The notes: generated from the letters alone by a model not told the origin. A stretch of DNA of 64,000 bases from Trichaptum fuscoviolaceum (GCA_910574455.1 CAJSYZ010000005.1:3906001-3970000); one strand, 5' to 3'. Numbered from the stretch's first letter, positions 33,255 to 46,475 are shown. Numbers and translations are program-made.

Positions 33255-35622
33255 TTACAAAGCATCCATAACTTGGCGAATCATTGCCGTGTGTCTGAGG
33301 GATCTTGGTGTAATGTTTGCCTCAAAGGGACTCGGATGGCTGAATATTGTTGAGCTCCGTGATGCAGTACTTAATATTAATCTGATAATGAGACACACCT
33401 GATAAGCTCCAGATACTTCACGTCAGGTTCAATGGGTTTTCCATCGGGTCCAATGGGTTTTTCTATGTTGAAGGTCGCAAGTATATTCGCAATAAGAATG
33501 AAGATCTGCAAGCTCAATTTCAGTAGCGAATGTGTATATACTTCGGATTCTCTGAGGAGGTGTAAATGTAAACACACGTACGCCATTCATTGCCATGCTC
33601 CGTCCAGGACAAGTACTGAAAACCGAGTTTAGACATGACCACGCTCTATGATATTAAAACCCACCGTCTCCCAAAACCAAATGCAATCTTCGTGGGATCC
33701 GTCGGTACATCACTATCTTTCTTAGTGCTACCGTCCTCATAGACTCGTAAGTGACGTTCTGGCTTGAAGGTATCCGGATCGGGGTATACAACAGGGTCAT
33801 GAAGCATATACCTTTCAATGTTGTTATAACCAACATGCCTGCACTGAAAAGGGCTTTTCTCACCATTGATTTGGCAATACCATCGTGCCCTTCGGCAGAA
33901 AGTATCCGTCATAAACATCGTCTTGAGTTAAGACATGAGGTGCGCCTTCCTCATACGCACAATTATTATATTTTAATCCCTTCATGGATGAGGTGACCAT
34001 TACCTAGAGGCACGATAGGCTGCCATCTGGACCTTCCGGTTAGTGCGGTGCGTCATTTTGAATTTAGCAATAAAGGACAGACCTGACAGTTTCTTTACAG
34101 AGTGCATCGACATATGGAAGGCTGGCTAGATCATCAAGAGTCGGAAGACGATCGAAGCCAATGACATGGTCCAGTTCCTTTTGCGCCCTGCGTTGCACTT
34201 CAGGGAACAGAACCATCGCAAGAACGAAGGTTAGAATGGAAGCAACTGTCTTATAGTATTGGAAGAATTCAGAGCTCTTAATCGCATGCAGTTTCCAGAC
34301 GTGAAACATACAGTGTCTGCACCCGCCATAAAGAATGCCGCAGCGCCATTGATGATAATTTCTTCATTATTGACGCCTTGTTTATCGTCTAGGTGTTTAT
34401 CAATCAATTCATTTGTGATTGATGGCTGACCAGATCCATTTAGCTGTATATAAACAATTAGATCAGTCATTGCATTGAAATAGCACATTCATTACGCACA
34501 TATCTCTCTTTGGTTTCTTGGTATGGTATAATTCGGGCATCCTGCGCCTTCTTAAAGCCCTGCTTGGCGACTTTCTTGAAGTACGTTCCGGGGAACCATG
34601 CCGGAATGTATCTCACTTTGTTGTTGAGAGAACGTCATTGTAACCAGCGAGTTAATGATGTACATGATGATATTACTCACTCCAGGTGAAATGCTCAACA
34701 ATCCAAGCACCAGGCGTAGCAACTTCGACCAAAGTTCTAACAGCCTGTTCCGCAAGTAAAATATAGTGATCTTCCTCTAATCTAACTAATAAAGGACTGT
34801 GAATTATTATCGAGGGCGGTTCATTAATTTTACATTCATACCTTCATGACCATACGTGATTCGCAGAATGGTACCTCCGATGGAGCTGAAAATCATATAT
34901 TCGATCAATACAATACGATAGTCTGCCTTTACTTACTTTCGAATGTGGTCTCTGAATTTATTCGAAGAATCAAGAAGTTTACCTAGCAGCTTATGTGCAT
35001 CCTGCAATTGATAACCTGAGTATTTTCTGACAGATGCTTTTTCGAGAGGCTTCTGCAGCAATGTTCTGTGCTTCTTCCAGTAATCTCCGTAAGGCATGTT
35101 AGAAATCAACCAGTCAAGACCAGACCTGGAGAGGATTAAAAAATCTCATCGTTGAATGTATAAAATGCTTACAGCTCGACCATTACAGAACGCGGTCTTG
35201 ATGAATATATAGCAGAACGTTTGTCCATCATATTCGTGGCAGCCTCGAAAGAGTTGACAAAGAGCACTGGCTTTCCCAAAGGCTTGAGAAAGACAAGGTC
35301 ACCTTAAAATTGCCTAGTTAATGGATTATTGTATAACGAGACGTATATGCTTACCATATGTTTTCGCCCATTCTGCGGCCTTCAACCACTCCTGAGATTT
35401 GGGCATGTCCAACACGTTTCCAATGATAGGCAGGGCCACAGGCCCCGGAGGGAAACGAAATCCCTTCGAACGACGACGCTGTGAATAATTCGACCAAGAG
35501 AAATACCACGCAAGAGCAACAACAGGGATGATGATGTTCAAGTGCGGGGCCCTCCAGTGTTGCCACACGTCATAACCTAAGAGTTCCATCGGGATGTTGC
35601 ACTGATCATCGCTAAACGACAT
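33255..35622 (-). CDS. cytochrome P450, copy 1
   Basis: Microsomal haem-thiolate monooxygenase in many small exons. The N-terminus has a membrane anchor ([16 protein letters not shown]) and a proline hinge ([15 protein letters not shown]). Downstream are [15 protein letters not shown], the I-helix oxygen-binding motif [11 protein letters not shown], the K-helix ExxR as [19 protein letters not shown], and the haem loop [14 protein letters not shown], whose Cys binds iron. The last exon (33255-33339) gives [14 protein letters not shown], the usual P450 ending. The CYP64-like O-methylsterigmatocystin-oxidoreductase-type pattern is common in Agaricomycetes, where such enzymes detoxify aromatics or tailor secondary metabolites. 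The substrate cannot be read from sequence. It lies tandem with copy 2, same strand. Confidence 0.85.
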
Positions 35623-36714
35623 TCACGGGTCTTTATACTTCCCACAACGAGTGTTGTGAGTTCAGCAAATTACGTTGCTCCGCTCGTACAGTGAATATCT
35701 TTCTGAGTGCGCTCGGCGCTCGGCGGACAACTTCATAGGGAATCTACTTCAAAAATCAGATGAATGGCCGAGTCATATAGATGAATCAAAGGGAAGGCTT
35801 ACCAGAATAAGGTAGTCTCTCCCAACTGTTCGCTAGGACAAGTAGTGCACCAGGTAGGGATTGCATAACGGGCGTTTTCGAGATAACGCGTGTCAGGAAA
35901 AATCCCGCTGGGACGCTGAATAAACGTGGAGGCGGCAAAGTAATGCAACGCTTGATTGCTCCCTGTAGACAGTATAAAGCCGATGAAAATACCTTTAAGT
36001 ATGGTGTATTATACTGTCGAAAGAACACCATTCTTGAGTATTCGAAAAGTGAGCTGAAGCTGCTTAGAAACCTGACTTCAGTGCCTAGTAATGTCAAATA
36101 CCATAAACGATTCTGAAAGTGTATTGGATAAGAGAGGCGTTAGTGCTAAGTACCAGCGGAGCGCCGAATGATTCAAAGAAGACTGGACCATTAATATCGT
36201 TGTGATACTGTAACCCGATCCGCGCCATCAAGAGAGACCGAACCAGATGCACAGTCCTAACAGAGACTAGTTAAAAAAAGTACGCAGTCCGGACTATTCG
36301 GATCAAAGGCTGCAGTATATCGATAGATGATGTAGAGGGATGTTCCGTGCCTTTGATGTCGCACATTCCTTAAGGCATCAGGTTGTAGCTAAGCGTCAGA
36401 TACTGCGACAATAAGAGGCCGCAATATCTTAACTTGATCAGATCTAAAGAACTGCAGTCATATAAGGTCAAGCGGCGGTAATCGAATGATACTCCTTGTC
36501 CGAGATGCCGAATGAGACCTACTAGTAACCCGTTAGGGATAGTAGAATCTTGTGAAACTTAGCCAGCTCTCCGCGAGTGCATAGAATCAAGGGAGTCTTC
36601 ATTCAGCGTTGCGAGTACAAAAAAAAAGGTGCGGAGCGCGGCGTAAAAAAACTGCTTGAAGTACAACGGAAGACAATCTCACGCTGCGCGGGCAGGGCTG
36701 GCAGAATGGGTGTC
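35623..36714. other. spacer between the two P450 genes
   Basis: Promoter of P450 copy 1 and 3' side of copy 2. A 103-codon minus-strand frame at 35786-36097 has no recognised family. TACTAGTA occurs at 36520-36527. Confidence 0.4.
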
Positions 36715-39055
36715 TCAATGCGACTCCGAGCCTCCAGAATGGCGAATACTCTCTGCCATCTTGCTTGACCTAGGAACCATCGAGCACTCGAAGCGGGCAA
36801 CCTGCCTGGATATCAATTCAATCAGTATTATAGCTGATCAATGGTTATAATTGTACCTTATAAAGCTGGGCGTATAATTGGCCACCGGCTGAATGGGCTT
36901 CCCGTCCTTATCCAGTCTCTTCTCTATTGTGAACGCCGAAAGGAGGGAAGCCACGGCAATAAAAACCTACAAACCAAAGTAAGATGGAGTAGAGGACACA
37001 AGTGCAACCAATGGCTCCTCACCGCGTTTTCCGCAAAGTCCTTTCCTGGGCATATCCTATGTAGTACACCTCATTATTTGAGCGGAGAAACCTCAGAGTA
37101 CAAGCCTACACACCTGCGGCCAAATCCGAAAGCTATATTTCTCGCATGAATAGGCTCCTTCTCGCTATTTCCCGCTCCTGTAAGCCACCTTTCTGGCTCA
37201 AATCTGTCTGGTCTTGGGTATTCGGCTGCATTCTTTGACATGGACCTGTATCAAGAATTAATATCAGTATGAAAGTCATAGGCATGTTAGGCCCTTACGA
37301 ATACTCACCATGTGTTGGCTAATACCGTTGTCCCTGCCGGGATATAGTATCCTTGGTATTCGTCGTCCGACTCCGTGAAATGCGGTGTGCCTGGACCGAA
37401 TTTCAGCACTGAGAAAATATCTCATGAACATTCACTCACCTAAAGGTACAACGACCTCCCATCTTTGTTCCCGGTATAAATACGCAAGTCAGTATGCACA
37501 TGTTATGAGACTCAAAGTTGTTGTCAGAACCAACCGAAGTGCTTCTGTGCAGATTGCATTGATATACGGAAGTCGCATCTTATCCTCGAAGGAAGGTAAC
37601 GTGTCCTTCCCCAAGACACGATCGAGTTCATCGTGGGCGCGAGCTTGCACTTCTGGATTAGAGAGCATCCCCAGTATTGCGCTCATTATCGTTGTAGAAA
37701 CCTGCAAAATGACTCAGTCATTTCATTCTATCTTCTGGCTCGGAGGGCGAAATACAGTATCTTGACCACCTGCTCATTGTTAGGTTCGGAATTAGTGTAA
37801 TATGGCACACTACTGACCTAAATATAGCACAGCCAAGCTATCCATGATTGAATTCTCATCTTCAATCGAGCCATCCTCTTTCGTGGAATGTTCAAGAGCG
37901 TCCGTCATTATCGAGCGGCGAGCAGACCCATTCGCCTTAAAAACTCATAAGATCGTTATCTTAACGCATGGAAAGCAAACTTACAATTTTCTTCTTGTTT
38001 GACTCGTATAAATGGTTTCGCAGAGCTTTGTTGAGTTCCCGAGCTTCTCTAGAGCGCTTTTGGAAACCAGCCCATGGAAACCACTCCGGTATATGCCTGA
38101 CTTTGTCAGACTGATAATGCAGTTTAGCTAAGAAAAGTCGGATGATGACTTACGCCACGGAAAGACATCGACTAAAAAGTAGGACTCGGATTCCCCAGCA
38201 TACTCCATAAGATCTTCCGCCAGTTTTACGAAAGGATCGTCTTCTTCTTTGGCTATATTTGAAGGTCAGTTAGACATAGCTCTACAATCTGGACCCACAT
38301 TTACCGTCGTAGCCGTACGTTAGCATCAATATCACAGCGCCAGGGTACCTGTTATGAAAAAAGCGCAACGAGGTCAAGTTTTCTGTAGGAAAATGATTGC
38401 CCAGCTTATGTAGGGCTTCTACCTTCGTACGTGCTTATCGTATTCGTGAGGATTAGCGACTATTCCTCTCAACATTCGACGCGCTTCATCTGTCTGCAAC
38501 TGTGTGTAATCGTTGAGCACAGACGGTTGCATGTAGCGATGCAAAAAGGTGCGCTGTTGGCGGAAGCGCGATCCGTAAGGCATGAAAGAAACGACCCAAT
38601 CGAATCCCATTCTGCAAGGTGCTGAGTATATGATTCAACTATAAACTTGTATCGCAGTACGTACAGATCGTTCGTCACGAGGAACCTGGGACGAGACGAA
38701 TAAGCGCCGGAGCGCTTATCTAACAGGTCCACTGCGACGGAATACGAGTCGACAAAAAGCATAGGACGCCCAAAAACCTCGACATAGAAAAAGTCTCCTA
38801 TCGTCGTTCAATCATTAGCGCAGTGGCAATTGATGAAGAAATATACTCTTTACCGTATGTCTGTGCTTGTTTTGCTGCCCACTCCCATTCGTGTGAAGCA
38901 GGCATGTAAAGGAGATTTCCTACGAATGGGATGCCCTTTGGGCCTGGAAGGCTCTTCAGGCCTTTGCGGCTACCACCATGACCGACATACTTCAATATGA
39001 GAAGCCGACAGAATATGAAAGTGATCGCGGCTAGCGCAACTTCGAGGCGGTCCAT
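36715..39055 (-). CDS. cytochrome P450, copy 2
   Basis: Same architecture as copy 1 but clearly diverged. It starts MDRLEVALAAITFIFCRLLI, then hinge SLPGPKGIPFVGNLLYMP, AYSSRPRFLVTNDL, FMPYGSRFRQQRTF, an I-helix split by an intron (LAVLYLGGQDT), DELDRVLGKDTLPSF, ExxR as CTEALR, and the haem loop FGFGRRICPGKDFA. The last exon gives ARFECSMVPRSSKMAESIR and stops at 36715. The ATG at 39055 was chosen because the anchor follows at once; an upstream frame extension lacks support. The enzyme is expected in the ER membrane with an NADPH-P450 reductase. Substrate unknown. Confidence 0.85.
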
Positions 39056-39738
39056 GATGGATACGGTGCCGTGCCAGCAATCAGATGAGGTCCTTTTTAT
39101 ATGGCTAATAGAACCGAACAAGTTCGCACTACAGTCATCGTACTTCCATATGGATATTTCAGAAGTCCGATTAATCAGCTTTCCAACGTAAAGGTGATAG
39201 ACTACATAAATCTGCGGATGCCTGTAATATGTTACATTGGCGGTCGTTGAATGTCGCGAGGCGCATGAAAAGAAAGCAATTTGACGGGTATCACCACGAA
39301 GGACTGGCTTGACGCAAATTGTGACCGTAGCTTCAGATTTCTAGTACGACGTTTCGGCACATATATGAGTAGTGCATAATTGTCGCCTTTTGACATTGAG
39401 AGATGATGGTTTGCAGACTGTAGCGACTCAGGCGAGAGGTTCAACCGGAGAGTGAGAACCAGTGTTGTGATCATGGTCACGGTATTAACACCATCATGAT
39501 GACGTGACAGTTCGTGTATTCGTCACGCGTTCCACGCGTCGCCCTGCCAGCCCCGGGCCGGCCTGTGGCGCGTTGTCTTCTCGCTTGATTGGCACACTAA
39601 GATGAAAGAACATTGGACGAAGCAAGCCGTCGACGAACTTGAAGTACAAAGCATGTCTCATAAAACCTATCATCGCATAGCCCACGGAATAAACAAGAAT
39701 AAGGGAAGCTTTACAGTCTCGGTGGAAACAGGGGAGCG
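39056..39738. other. intergenic region
   Basis: Upstream of P450 copy 2. Open frames on the minus strand (39232-39480, 39494-39757) are unrecognised and I do not call them. Confidence 0.4.
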
Positions 39739-41280
39739 ATGGAGGGGTTGAGCTCACCGTTCAAGTTTATGTCGAACGTACAAGACTTCAAGCTACCCAC
39801 GTCCTGTTATGTGTCCCCTGGAGCCCCCATGCCGTTGACAACTATTGCCCCGCTGATCAGAAGCTCCAGTCTTGCCTTGGACATACGCCTCCGACCGCTT
39901 TGGCCGCATAGTATGGTGTTGTCGGCCTGTCTTTGGCAACCGCGAGCTTCGGATTCAGCAAAACGTATGGGATGATGATTATATTCCGGAGCGTCGGAGG
40001 TGCCTTTGCAGGTAGTCGTTCGTTTTTACAGTATCTTTCTATGATAAGACAGAAAGACATTCATCCATCTTCAGAACAACGATAGTTATGTTGGCCAAAC
40101 TGTATCCCAACAAACACCATCGAATCTCAGCATTGTCTGCCTTCCAGGTCAGTGATACACGTATCTTTTGGAAGGAATACTTAATGCGTTTCAGGTGGCC
40201 GTTCGAGTAGGCCAAGTAGGTGGTCAATCTCTCGGAGGGCTACTCTCACATTCGGAAAGGCATATAATGTTATTCGAAACACCATTCTGGAGGAAGTATC
40301 CCTTCGCTCTTCCGGGGCTCGTGGCTGGCGCTTTTGGGATGATGACTTGGGCGTACAGCTTGTTTGCGTTGAAAGAGGTGGGAACTCCACTTGACTTCAG
40401 CAATGATGTTTCTTAAACGAGTGCATTAGACTCTACCTCCAAGAGAGCTTGAAGACTCGTTACCGAGTTCAGCGTGTACTAGCGCGCTATGCAACGAACC
40501 ACACGCGTCCACAGAACCTGAGCGCGTCTCATACCATTCCTGCTTGACATCACATGTCCTTTCTATCCTCACAAGCACATTCCTCATGACGCCCATGTCA
40601 AAGACATTCTTTGCACTGTATCCTTTGTACGCCTTCACACCTCCAGCTCTCGGGGGCCTCGGACTTTCGGAAGCCCAGATCGGCGCAGACATGGCATTCC
40701 GGGCTGCGCTCATCATCGTTTTACTCATCATTAGCACCCCGCTCCAACGTCGGTTCCGTGCACTGAGGACATACCAAGCCAGGATGGCCATGTAGCCAGC
40801 TGGCGTCGTGTTTCTGCCCATCTTGAACCGGATGGTCAGAACAGATAGTTACGGCTCGGGCACACTCGCTTACCGGTTTGTATTCGGTCTTCAAAGTTTT
40901 CTATCTCACCTGGGCAATCGGGGCGCTTGTTTGGCGTAAGTTTTAGCTTTTGATCTCTCATTCGACAGCGGCGGATGTCTTAGCAAGCTCGCAGTTGATT
41001 ATTGCCGACGCATCGCCCGCACCCAACGCACTTGCCACTGTCACCGTAAGCTCCTTATATATCACATATGACATCTCGAGGACTGACTAGTAGCATGTCA
41101 GGGCATCGCGCACATTGTGCAATCACTCGGGCAGGCTGTCGCTCCTGCGTTTGTCACAAGTCTTTTCGCTTACTCCATCCAGTCTCGCATCTTCGGAGGG
41201 AATCTGGCATATGCAGTCCTCTTTTTTATCAGCGCTGTCGGGGTGTTTTAAAGTTTCAGGTTGAAGGAATCGAGCGATAG
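39739..41280 (+). pseudogene. broken MFS transporter
   Basis: Fragments in different frames follow the order of a fungal DHA1-type major facilitator: PWTYASDRFGR, then LSLATASFGFSKTYGMM with FRSVGGAFA, IVMLAKLYPNKHHRISALSA, GGQSLGGLLSH, PFWRKYPFALPGLVAGAFG, FALYPLYAFTPPALGGLG with QRRFRALRTYQARMAM, VFKVFYLTWAIGALVW, and QSLGQAVAPAFVTSLFA. Breaks are explicit: a frame change right after DRFGR with an in-frame TAG, a TAG at the expected Trp after ARMAM (40792-40794), a second frame change near 40875, and a TAA near 41250 inside the last helix. The N-terminal helices are missing. Several breaks in one gene make sequencing error unlikely. Confidence 0.75.
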
Positions 41281-43182
41281 TCACGCTTATCTCCTTCTGA
41301 AAGACAGCACAGCCGAGGACGCAGGCCATGTGAGAAGCAGCGTTTGATGGTAAACAGGACTTAAACCATGGCAAATCATGGCGCTTATTAGTAAATCCGT
41401 GAGGCCCTGGGCTTTGGTAGAGTCGGCGTGCTTGCATTTGTTTTCTGTTCCATTCAAATGTTCAACTGAAATGCTAAGGTAAACAGTGCAACAGCGTTTC
41501 CACCGCCCGTGCCTACGTCGAACACAACATCCCTGCCTTCAAAACAGCTTCGATTGTTTCTATTTACCATTCGAAAGGCCCGATTCCAAGAGCCTGTCTC
41601 ATAGTAGATAGATAAGTAGTAAAGATGTAACATGCTGCATGTCTCGGTGTCTAATACAAGTTACATATTTCAAAAAAAAAAGAGACCGGGATTCGGAAAG
41701 TTATCGACAACTTGAACTCAAGAACCCTGCTTAGCTGAATAATCAGGCACATTGTGACATTGTAATATATTACTAGTAGTCACGTTGATGTGACTGCCTT
41801 TCCTCCTAAAGTTACTGTAGCCGAGTGTTCCTCTTGCACTTCTCACCATCACCATCACCCTGCCGCGTATAGGAAAAAAATACCAAATCTCCTGCGTTGG
41901 TTCCAATGTCCATTTAAAATGTTAGGCCTGCAAGGGGGCATAAATGATAATGGGAGTGCTGAAATCCATCTCGTGAGGCTCAGGATTTGGGAAAGATCAG
42001 TTCGCCTGGTTTGTTTTCTGCAAGAAAGGTGTCCCATCGGTTTTACCCTCATAATACATGTACGCCGCATGATCCGGGGTGGACGGTTGACTATCTTGGC
42101 GGTAAAATAACATCTTGCCTTCCGGTGATGCAGGTAAGTTCTCCTTTCATATATACCCGTCCTGTATCACCTATTCACTTCATAGGCGCAGGAGGAATAC
42201 TGAGGACTACTTAGTAGTACGGGCCACTGTTATCTGGCCATTGAACTTCTCTAGGAGGCAGAAACATCTCACTGGACACGAATTCGCCTACTTACCATTG
42301 GCTTTTTGCGAAGTAAGTGAGTAAACAAATTGAATTGTCGTGTGTTTGTCATGAGAAATATCTCTCTTCTATTAATAATCTTCGTATGTTCCGGCATACG
42401 TCTATGTCGCTTCTGGTCTCAGGAACCGTTCTCTATGCACAGCCATGGATCTTCTCTCTTGGCTCATGACATACAACAATATGGGGAAACATTTGGCGAG
42501 ATGCTCGCTTCGACAAACATACTTGCCGGAGACATTCATTGATGCTAGTAATATTACTACGGTGTTGGGCACCGTTGGGCGCAGCTACACGGAATTTGGG
42601 GTACCTCCTTCACCCGTGAAGGACTTTGCGCTCATGCACACGCACACAATGGGACTTGTCGAGTGAGATTCACGGTCTGTTGTTGCATCTGGTCGGTACC
42701 GGCCTTCGCCGTTCAAGTTGTGGTCGGCGTAAAATGCCCACAGCGCTTCTCGGGTGCACGGCTCCACTTGCCTGGGTGCAGACTCACCGGATGTTCTCCC
42801 ACATAGGCCAAATTTGTACCTTTTGTCAGTCAGGCACTCCCAGCAGACCCACGGTCGTACCATGGATGAAACACCCTCCATCACAGTACACTAATCGTTA
42901 CCACAATGTCAATCCCGAAATAACGGAATAATTCACGCCGCCTACTACCTAATACGATCAACTTGCCTGCGGTCCTCTCAATCCGCATTTCTGAATCAAT
43001 ATGAAAAGCTCTGCCTTACGCTCTCCAGCGCTCCCGACTGGCTAATACCGTCCATCAGGATTGTCCCATCGTTGGGAATGAGTTTCGCAAAAGTTTTGAT
43101 TGACAGTCCTTGCTCTCAGACATCATACAACATAGCACCGCATTAGTGTCCTGCAGCAGACAAGGCCTTAAAACCTTGAGCG
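41281..43182. other. intergenic region upstream of MnP copy 3
   Basis: About 1.9 kb without a gene I can support. Coding-like scraps at 42445-42666 (ETFIDASNITTVLGTVGRSY) and 41987-42120 (HDPGWTVDYLGGKI) do not assemble or match a family I know. TACTAGTA is at 41771-41778. A TGCACAC heptamer (42635-42641) fits the metal-response consensus but is 630 bp from the MnP start. Confidence 0.4.
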
Positions 43183-43230
43183 TATAAAAGCTGATGGAAA
43201 ATAACAGGATTCTTCACTCGTCGAGTACTC
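43183..43230 (+). promoter_or_regulatory. core promoter of MnP copy 3
   Basis: TATAAAA (43183-43189) is followed about 28 bp later by TCTTCACTCGTCGAGTACTC (43211-43230), matching copy 4 closely. The ATG is 40 bp further on. Confidence 0.65.
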
Positions 43231-43269
43231 AGCTCAGAGATCCTCCAGTTCATCCAGACATCCTTCGCC

Positions 43270-44460
43270 ATGGTCTTCAAGCTCGCTTTTGCAACAGTCG
43301 CCCTCGCTGCCATTGCCGGCGCATCCTCTGTCAAGCGCGTTGTTTGCCCCGACGGCAACGTCGCCAGCCACGAGGCGGTAAGATGAATGGTCTTCCTAGT
43401 GGCGAAACTTCGCTAATTGTCTGTATTTACAGTGCTGCCCATTCTTCTCGCTCCGCGACGATCTTCAAGAGATCTTTGAAGGGCAGTGTGGCGAGGATGT
43501 CCATGAGGCTCTCCGTCTCACCTTCCATGACGCCATTGGATTCTCTAAGAGCGGCAAGCTCAAGGGCACCGGAGCTGATGGCTCGATGATCATCTTCAGC
43601 GAGATCGAGACCAACTTCGCGGCGAACAACGGTATCGACGAAGCTGTCGACACCCTGTCTCCCCTTCTCCAGAAGCATCTTGTTACTGCCGGTGATCTCA
43701 TCCAGTTCGCTGGTGCCGTCGGTATCACCAACTGCCCCGGTGCTCCCCGCCTCCAGTTCTTGGTCGGTCGTCCGAATGCAACTTTCGCAGCCCAGGATGG
43801 TCTTGTACCCGAGCCGCAAGACAGCGTCGACAAGATTCTCGCCCGCATGGACGATGCTGGCTTCACGCCTGCTGAGCTCATCCATCTCCTCGCCTCCCAC
43901 ACGGTTGCGCGTTCAGACACCCTCGTTACCAACCACACGGCCGTACCCTTCGACACCACGCCTTTCACCTTCGACACCCAGGTCTTCCTCGAGGTCCTCC
44001 TCAAGGGCGTTGGCGTTCCCTTCGGCATCAACAACACGGCCGGCGCTGAGGTCAACTCTCCGATCCCCCAATCTGGTGAGATGCGTCTGCAGTCCGACTT
44101 CGCCCTCGCGCACGACCGCCGCACTGCTTGCGAGTGGCAGAGCATGGTAAACAACCAGAAACTGATGATGAGCAACTTCGCGAGCGCGATGGCCAAGCTC
44201 GCTGTCGTCGGCCACAACCCGAATAACCTCGTTGACTGCTCTGACCTCATCCCCGCTGCGACGCCTCCTGTTGCTAAGCCTGCAACCTTCCCGGCTGGCA
44301 CTAGCGCAAGGGACCTCCAACTATCGTGCCCGTCTCCGTTCCCCGTCTTGAAGGCCGATCGTAAGCTATCTTTTATTTCTGAATCGTTTTATCAGTATAC
44401 TGACTCGCACACTTTGCAGCTGGTGCAGCTACTGTGATCCCCGCTAACCCTCCGGCTTAA
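43270..44460 (+). CDS. manganese peroxidase, copy 3 (variant tail)
   Basis: Exons 43270-43377, 43433-44360 (again 928 bp) and 44420-44460 give 358 residues. The signal peptide is [18 protein letters not shown] and the pro-region VKRV retains Lys-Arg. Distal RLTFHD and proximal LLASH are intact; Mn ligands are Glu57, Glu61 and Asp198, with His187 at the Trp position. Two things differ. Exon 3 is only 41 bp and encodes [12 protein letters not shown], so the CPDGS..C cysteine pair of the other copies is absent. Exon 1 is one codon shorter. Loss of the fifth disulfide, which in MnP lies near the Mn site and the C-terminal tail, could alter stability. The fold and Mn site otherwise look functional. 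Confidence 0.92.
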
Positions 44461-44783
44461 ACTGTTATTTTTAAACTTTATTCTGGGTTTAAGAAGCTTG
44501 GGCAAGTGTCAGTCCATAGTATTTATCATCCTGTTCATGGAACAAAATGTGCTTCTAAACATATTATTGGAATAGATTGTTTTCGGTTTTGAAAAGATAC
44601 ATGCGAGCTTGTGAGATAAGAGAACTAAGATGCGAAGATGCGAGATAAAATGCCTTCTATGTAGTAAGAAGTTGATATGGCTACTGATTTAAAAAGGATG
44701 GTAAAACACAGCGAGATATATATACAACCATACGAGATAGCAAAAACGGCTGGTAGCAAAGTTTCGATAAAGTGAACGTAGAC

Positions 44784-45933
44784 TCACATGTCAACGTCCA
44801 TTTCCATAGGATCTCCCTCGAATTCAGACACAGTGCCCACTGCGAATCCTCCTGGGGGAGTTACGATGTTCTCGGCGTCTACGTCAACTTCTTCCACTTG
44901 TACGTCATCCTTCGTTGAACGGTTAGACGGTGTTTCGGGCGGAAAGAAGAAACTAACTGGAGGGGGCCGGAACAGCACAAGAGCTCCTGGCCCATTTTCC
45001 TTCCGAGGATTAGGTATGAGCAAGCCAGGCGACTGGTTTTTGATATGATCGAGCAATACGGACGATACACTGTAATCCGCGTTGGATTCCGCGTATTCAG
45101 AAGCGTCTGGGTGTGGTTCCGCTTCCGACTTGTACTCGTCCTCGAGAGCCTTTTGTTCATTTTCGACCTCTTCTATGTATTCGTCCAGGTCGGTGATTAC
45201 TATTCCTGCACTTCGATCAGAACTTGTGTCCAGAGGCAATGGAGTGAGACTCACTATCTTTCTCCCGCTCATACCAAGCTGGATCAGATCCCTTCATCCG
45301 CACCTCTGGGGCCACTGCTTCAGCGTTGTTTGGTTCAAGGGACATATTCCCATCGAACTCAGGAGACACAGGCTCCTCAATCGCATACTCGTCGAGTATA
45401 CTGTTCCGCAGAACAGGACTTAAGCTCCCGTAAGAGTAAGTATGACTCCGCGCAGTAGCGTACGATGAGTTGGAAGTGATTGAAGAAGTTGAGTTTGCTT
45501 GGGAGATAGGCTGCGAGGATGGGAAGAGACGCGGGATTGCTGGAGGTGGTAGCGAGAGGTCCGCGTTGGCAAGATCCATGTCACGATCTGCGCTCGGTAT
45601 TTGCTGCGTCCCACTTGCAGCATTTGAAGGTTCTATCCGCAAGCGCGCCATTTTGCGTTCGAGATCATACCGCCGCTTCTTCCTCTCTCTGGGTTCGTGT
45701 CCACCGCGTTCCTCTGTCTCGACGCTGCTACCCCTCACATTTCCACCTATCAGCTCCTGCGGTGGAGTAGGATACACCAACGGAATTGAGTCGTAGTCGT
45801 CTGAAGCCGGGGCGAATTTCGAAGCGGGAGTTTCATCGTCGGACGATGAGTCTGAGTGTTTACGCTTCAGGGATGCGGATGCGAACCAAGGATGACGGAA
45901 CGGGTCGACAGTCGTCCAAGCTGCCATGCTCAT
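44784..45933 (-). CDS. hypothetical disordered acidic protein, 366 aa
   Basis: Two exons (45255-45933 and 44784-45205) flank a 49-bp intron and close in phase. The N-terminus (AAWTTVDPFRHPWFASASLK) is followed by long Ser/Pro/acidic disordered stretches, a bipartite basic cluster (RERKKRRYDLERKMARLR) that could be a nuclear localisation signal, WYEREKD, and an acidic coiled part (DLDEYIEEVENEQKALEDEY). The end is DPMEMDVDM. No domain is recognised. A nuclear basidiomycete-specific protein is a reasonable guess from composition only. It sits between MnP copies 3 and 4. Confidence 0.6.
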
Positions 45934-46475
45934 CGTCGCCGCGTCAGTGTCGGGGTAGTTACCGGTTTTTTCAAGAGAAAGATGTTATTGATGAAGCATG
46001 TCAGAGGTTAAGAATGGTGAGAAGGTGGTGGTGTTGGCGAACATTCGAGTGAGTGCTACATAGGGAATGATCGCCCGTTGCGGTAACTTCCGAACCTGCA
46101 AATCTATTTGCAACGCTCACAATTTGCAATACACACCATTCGCGTCCTACATATGTATTGCCTTTATTATATCAGCTGCAGGGCTGAATATCTTAGCAAG
46201 AGCTTGGCTGGTGGATTGTCTCCGGACATCCAGAAGATTTTGGATAACTCCAAGTCAAGTGTTCCTATGACTCCGAATATTCTCGAATCTCGACGCATTT
46301 GCTTGGACAACACTTTCATGAGGACCGGTAAGGACAATTTTGAGTCGATGAAATGAAGTAACGCATATCTTGTATATCAAACGAATTTACACATATGCAT
46401 CCCAGTAAACAAATAGCTCATCTTAACCCCGGATCTAGATTGTAAATAGCACCTGAAGAGATTTGAAAGGATAAT
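45934..46475. other. short intergenic region
   Basis: Promoter of the acidic-protein gene and 3' side of MnP copy 4. Small open frames are unrecognised. Confidence 0.4.

Noticed and set aside
41790..42110. 106-codon frame with a HHHHH run, considered as a metal-binding protein
   Set aside because: The His run comes from a CACCAT repeat, and the translation around it has no domain and crosses likely decayed sequence.
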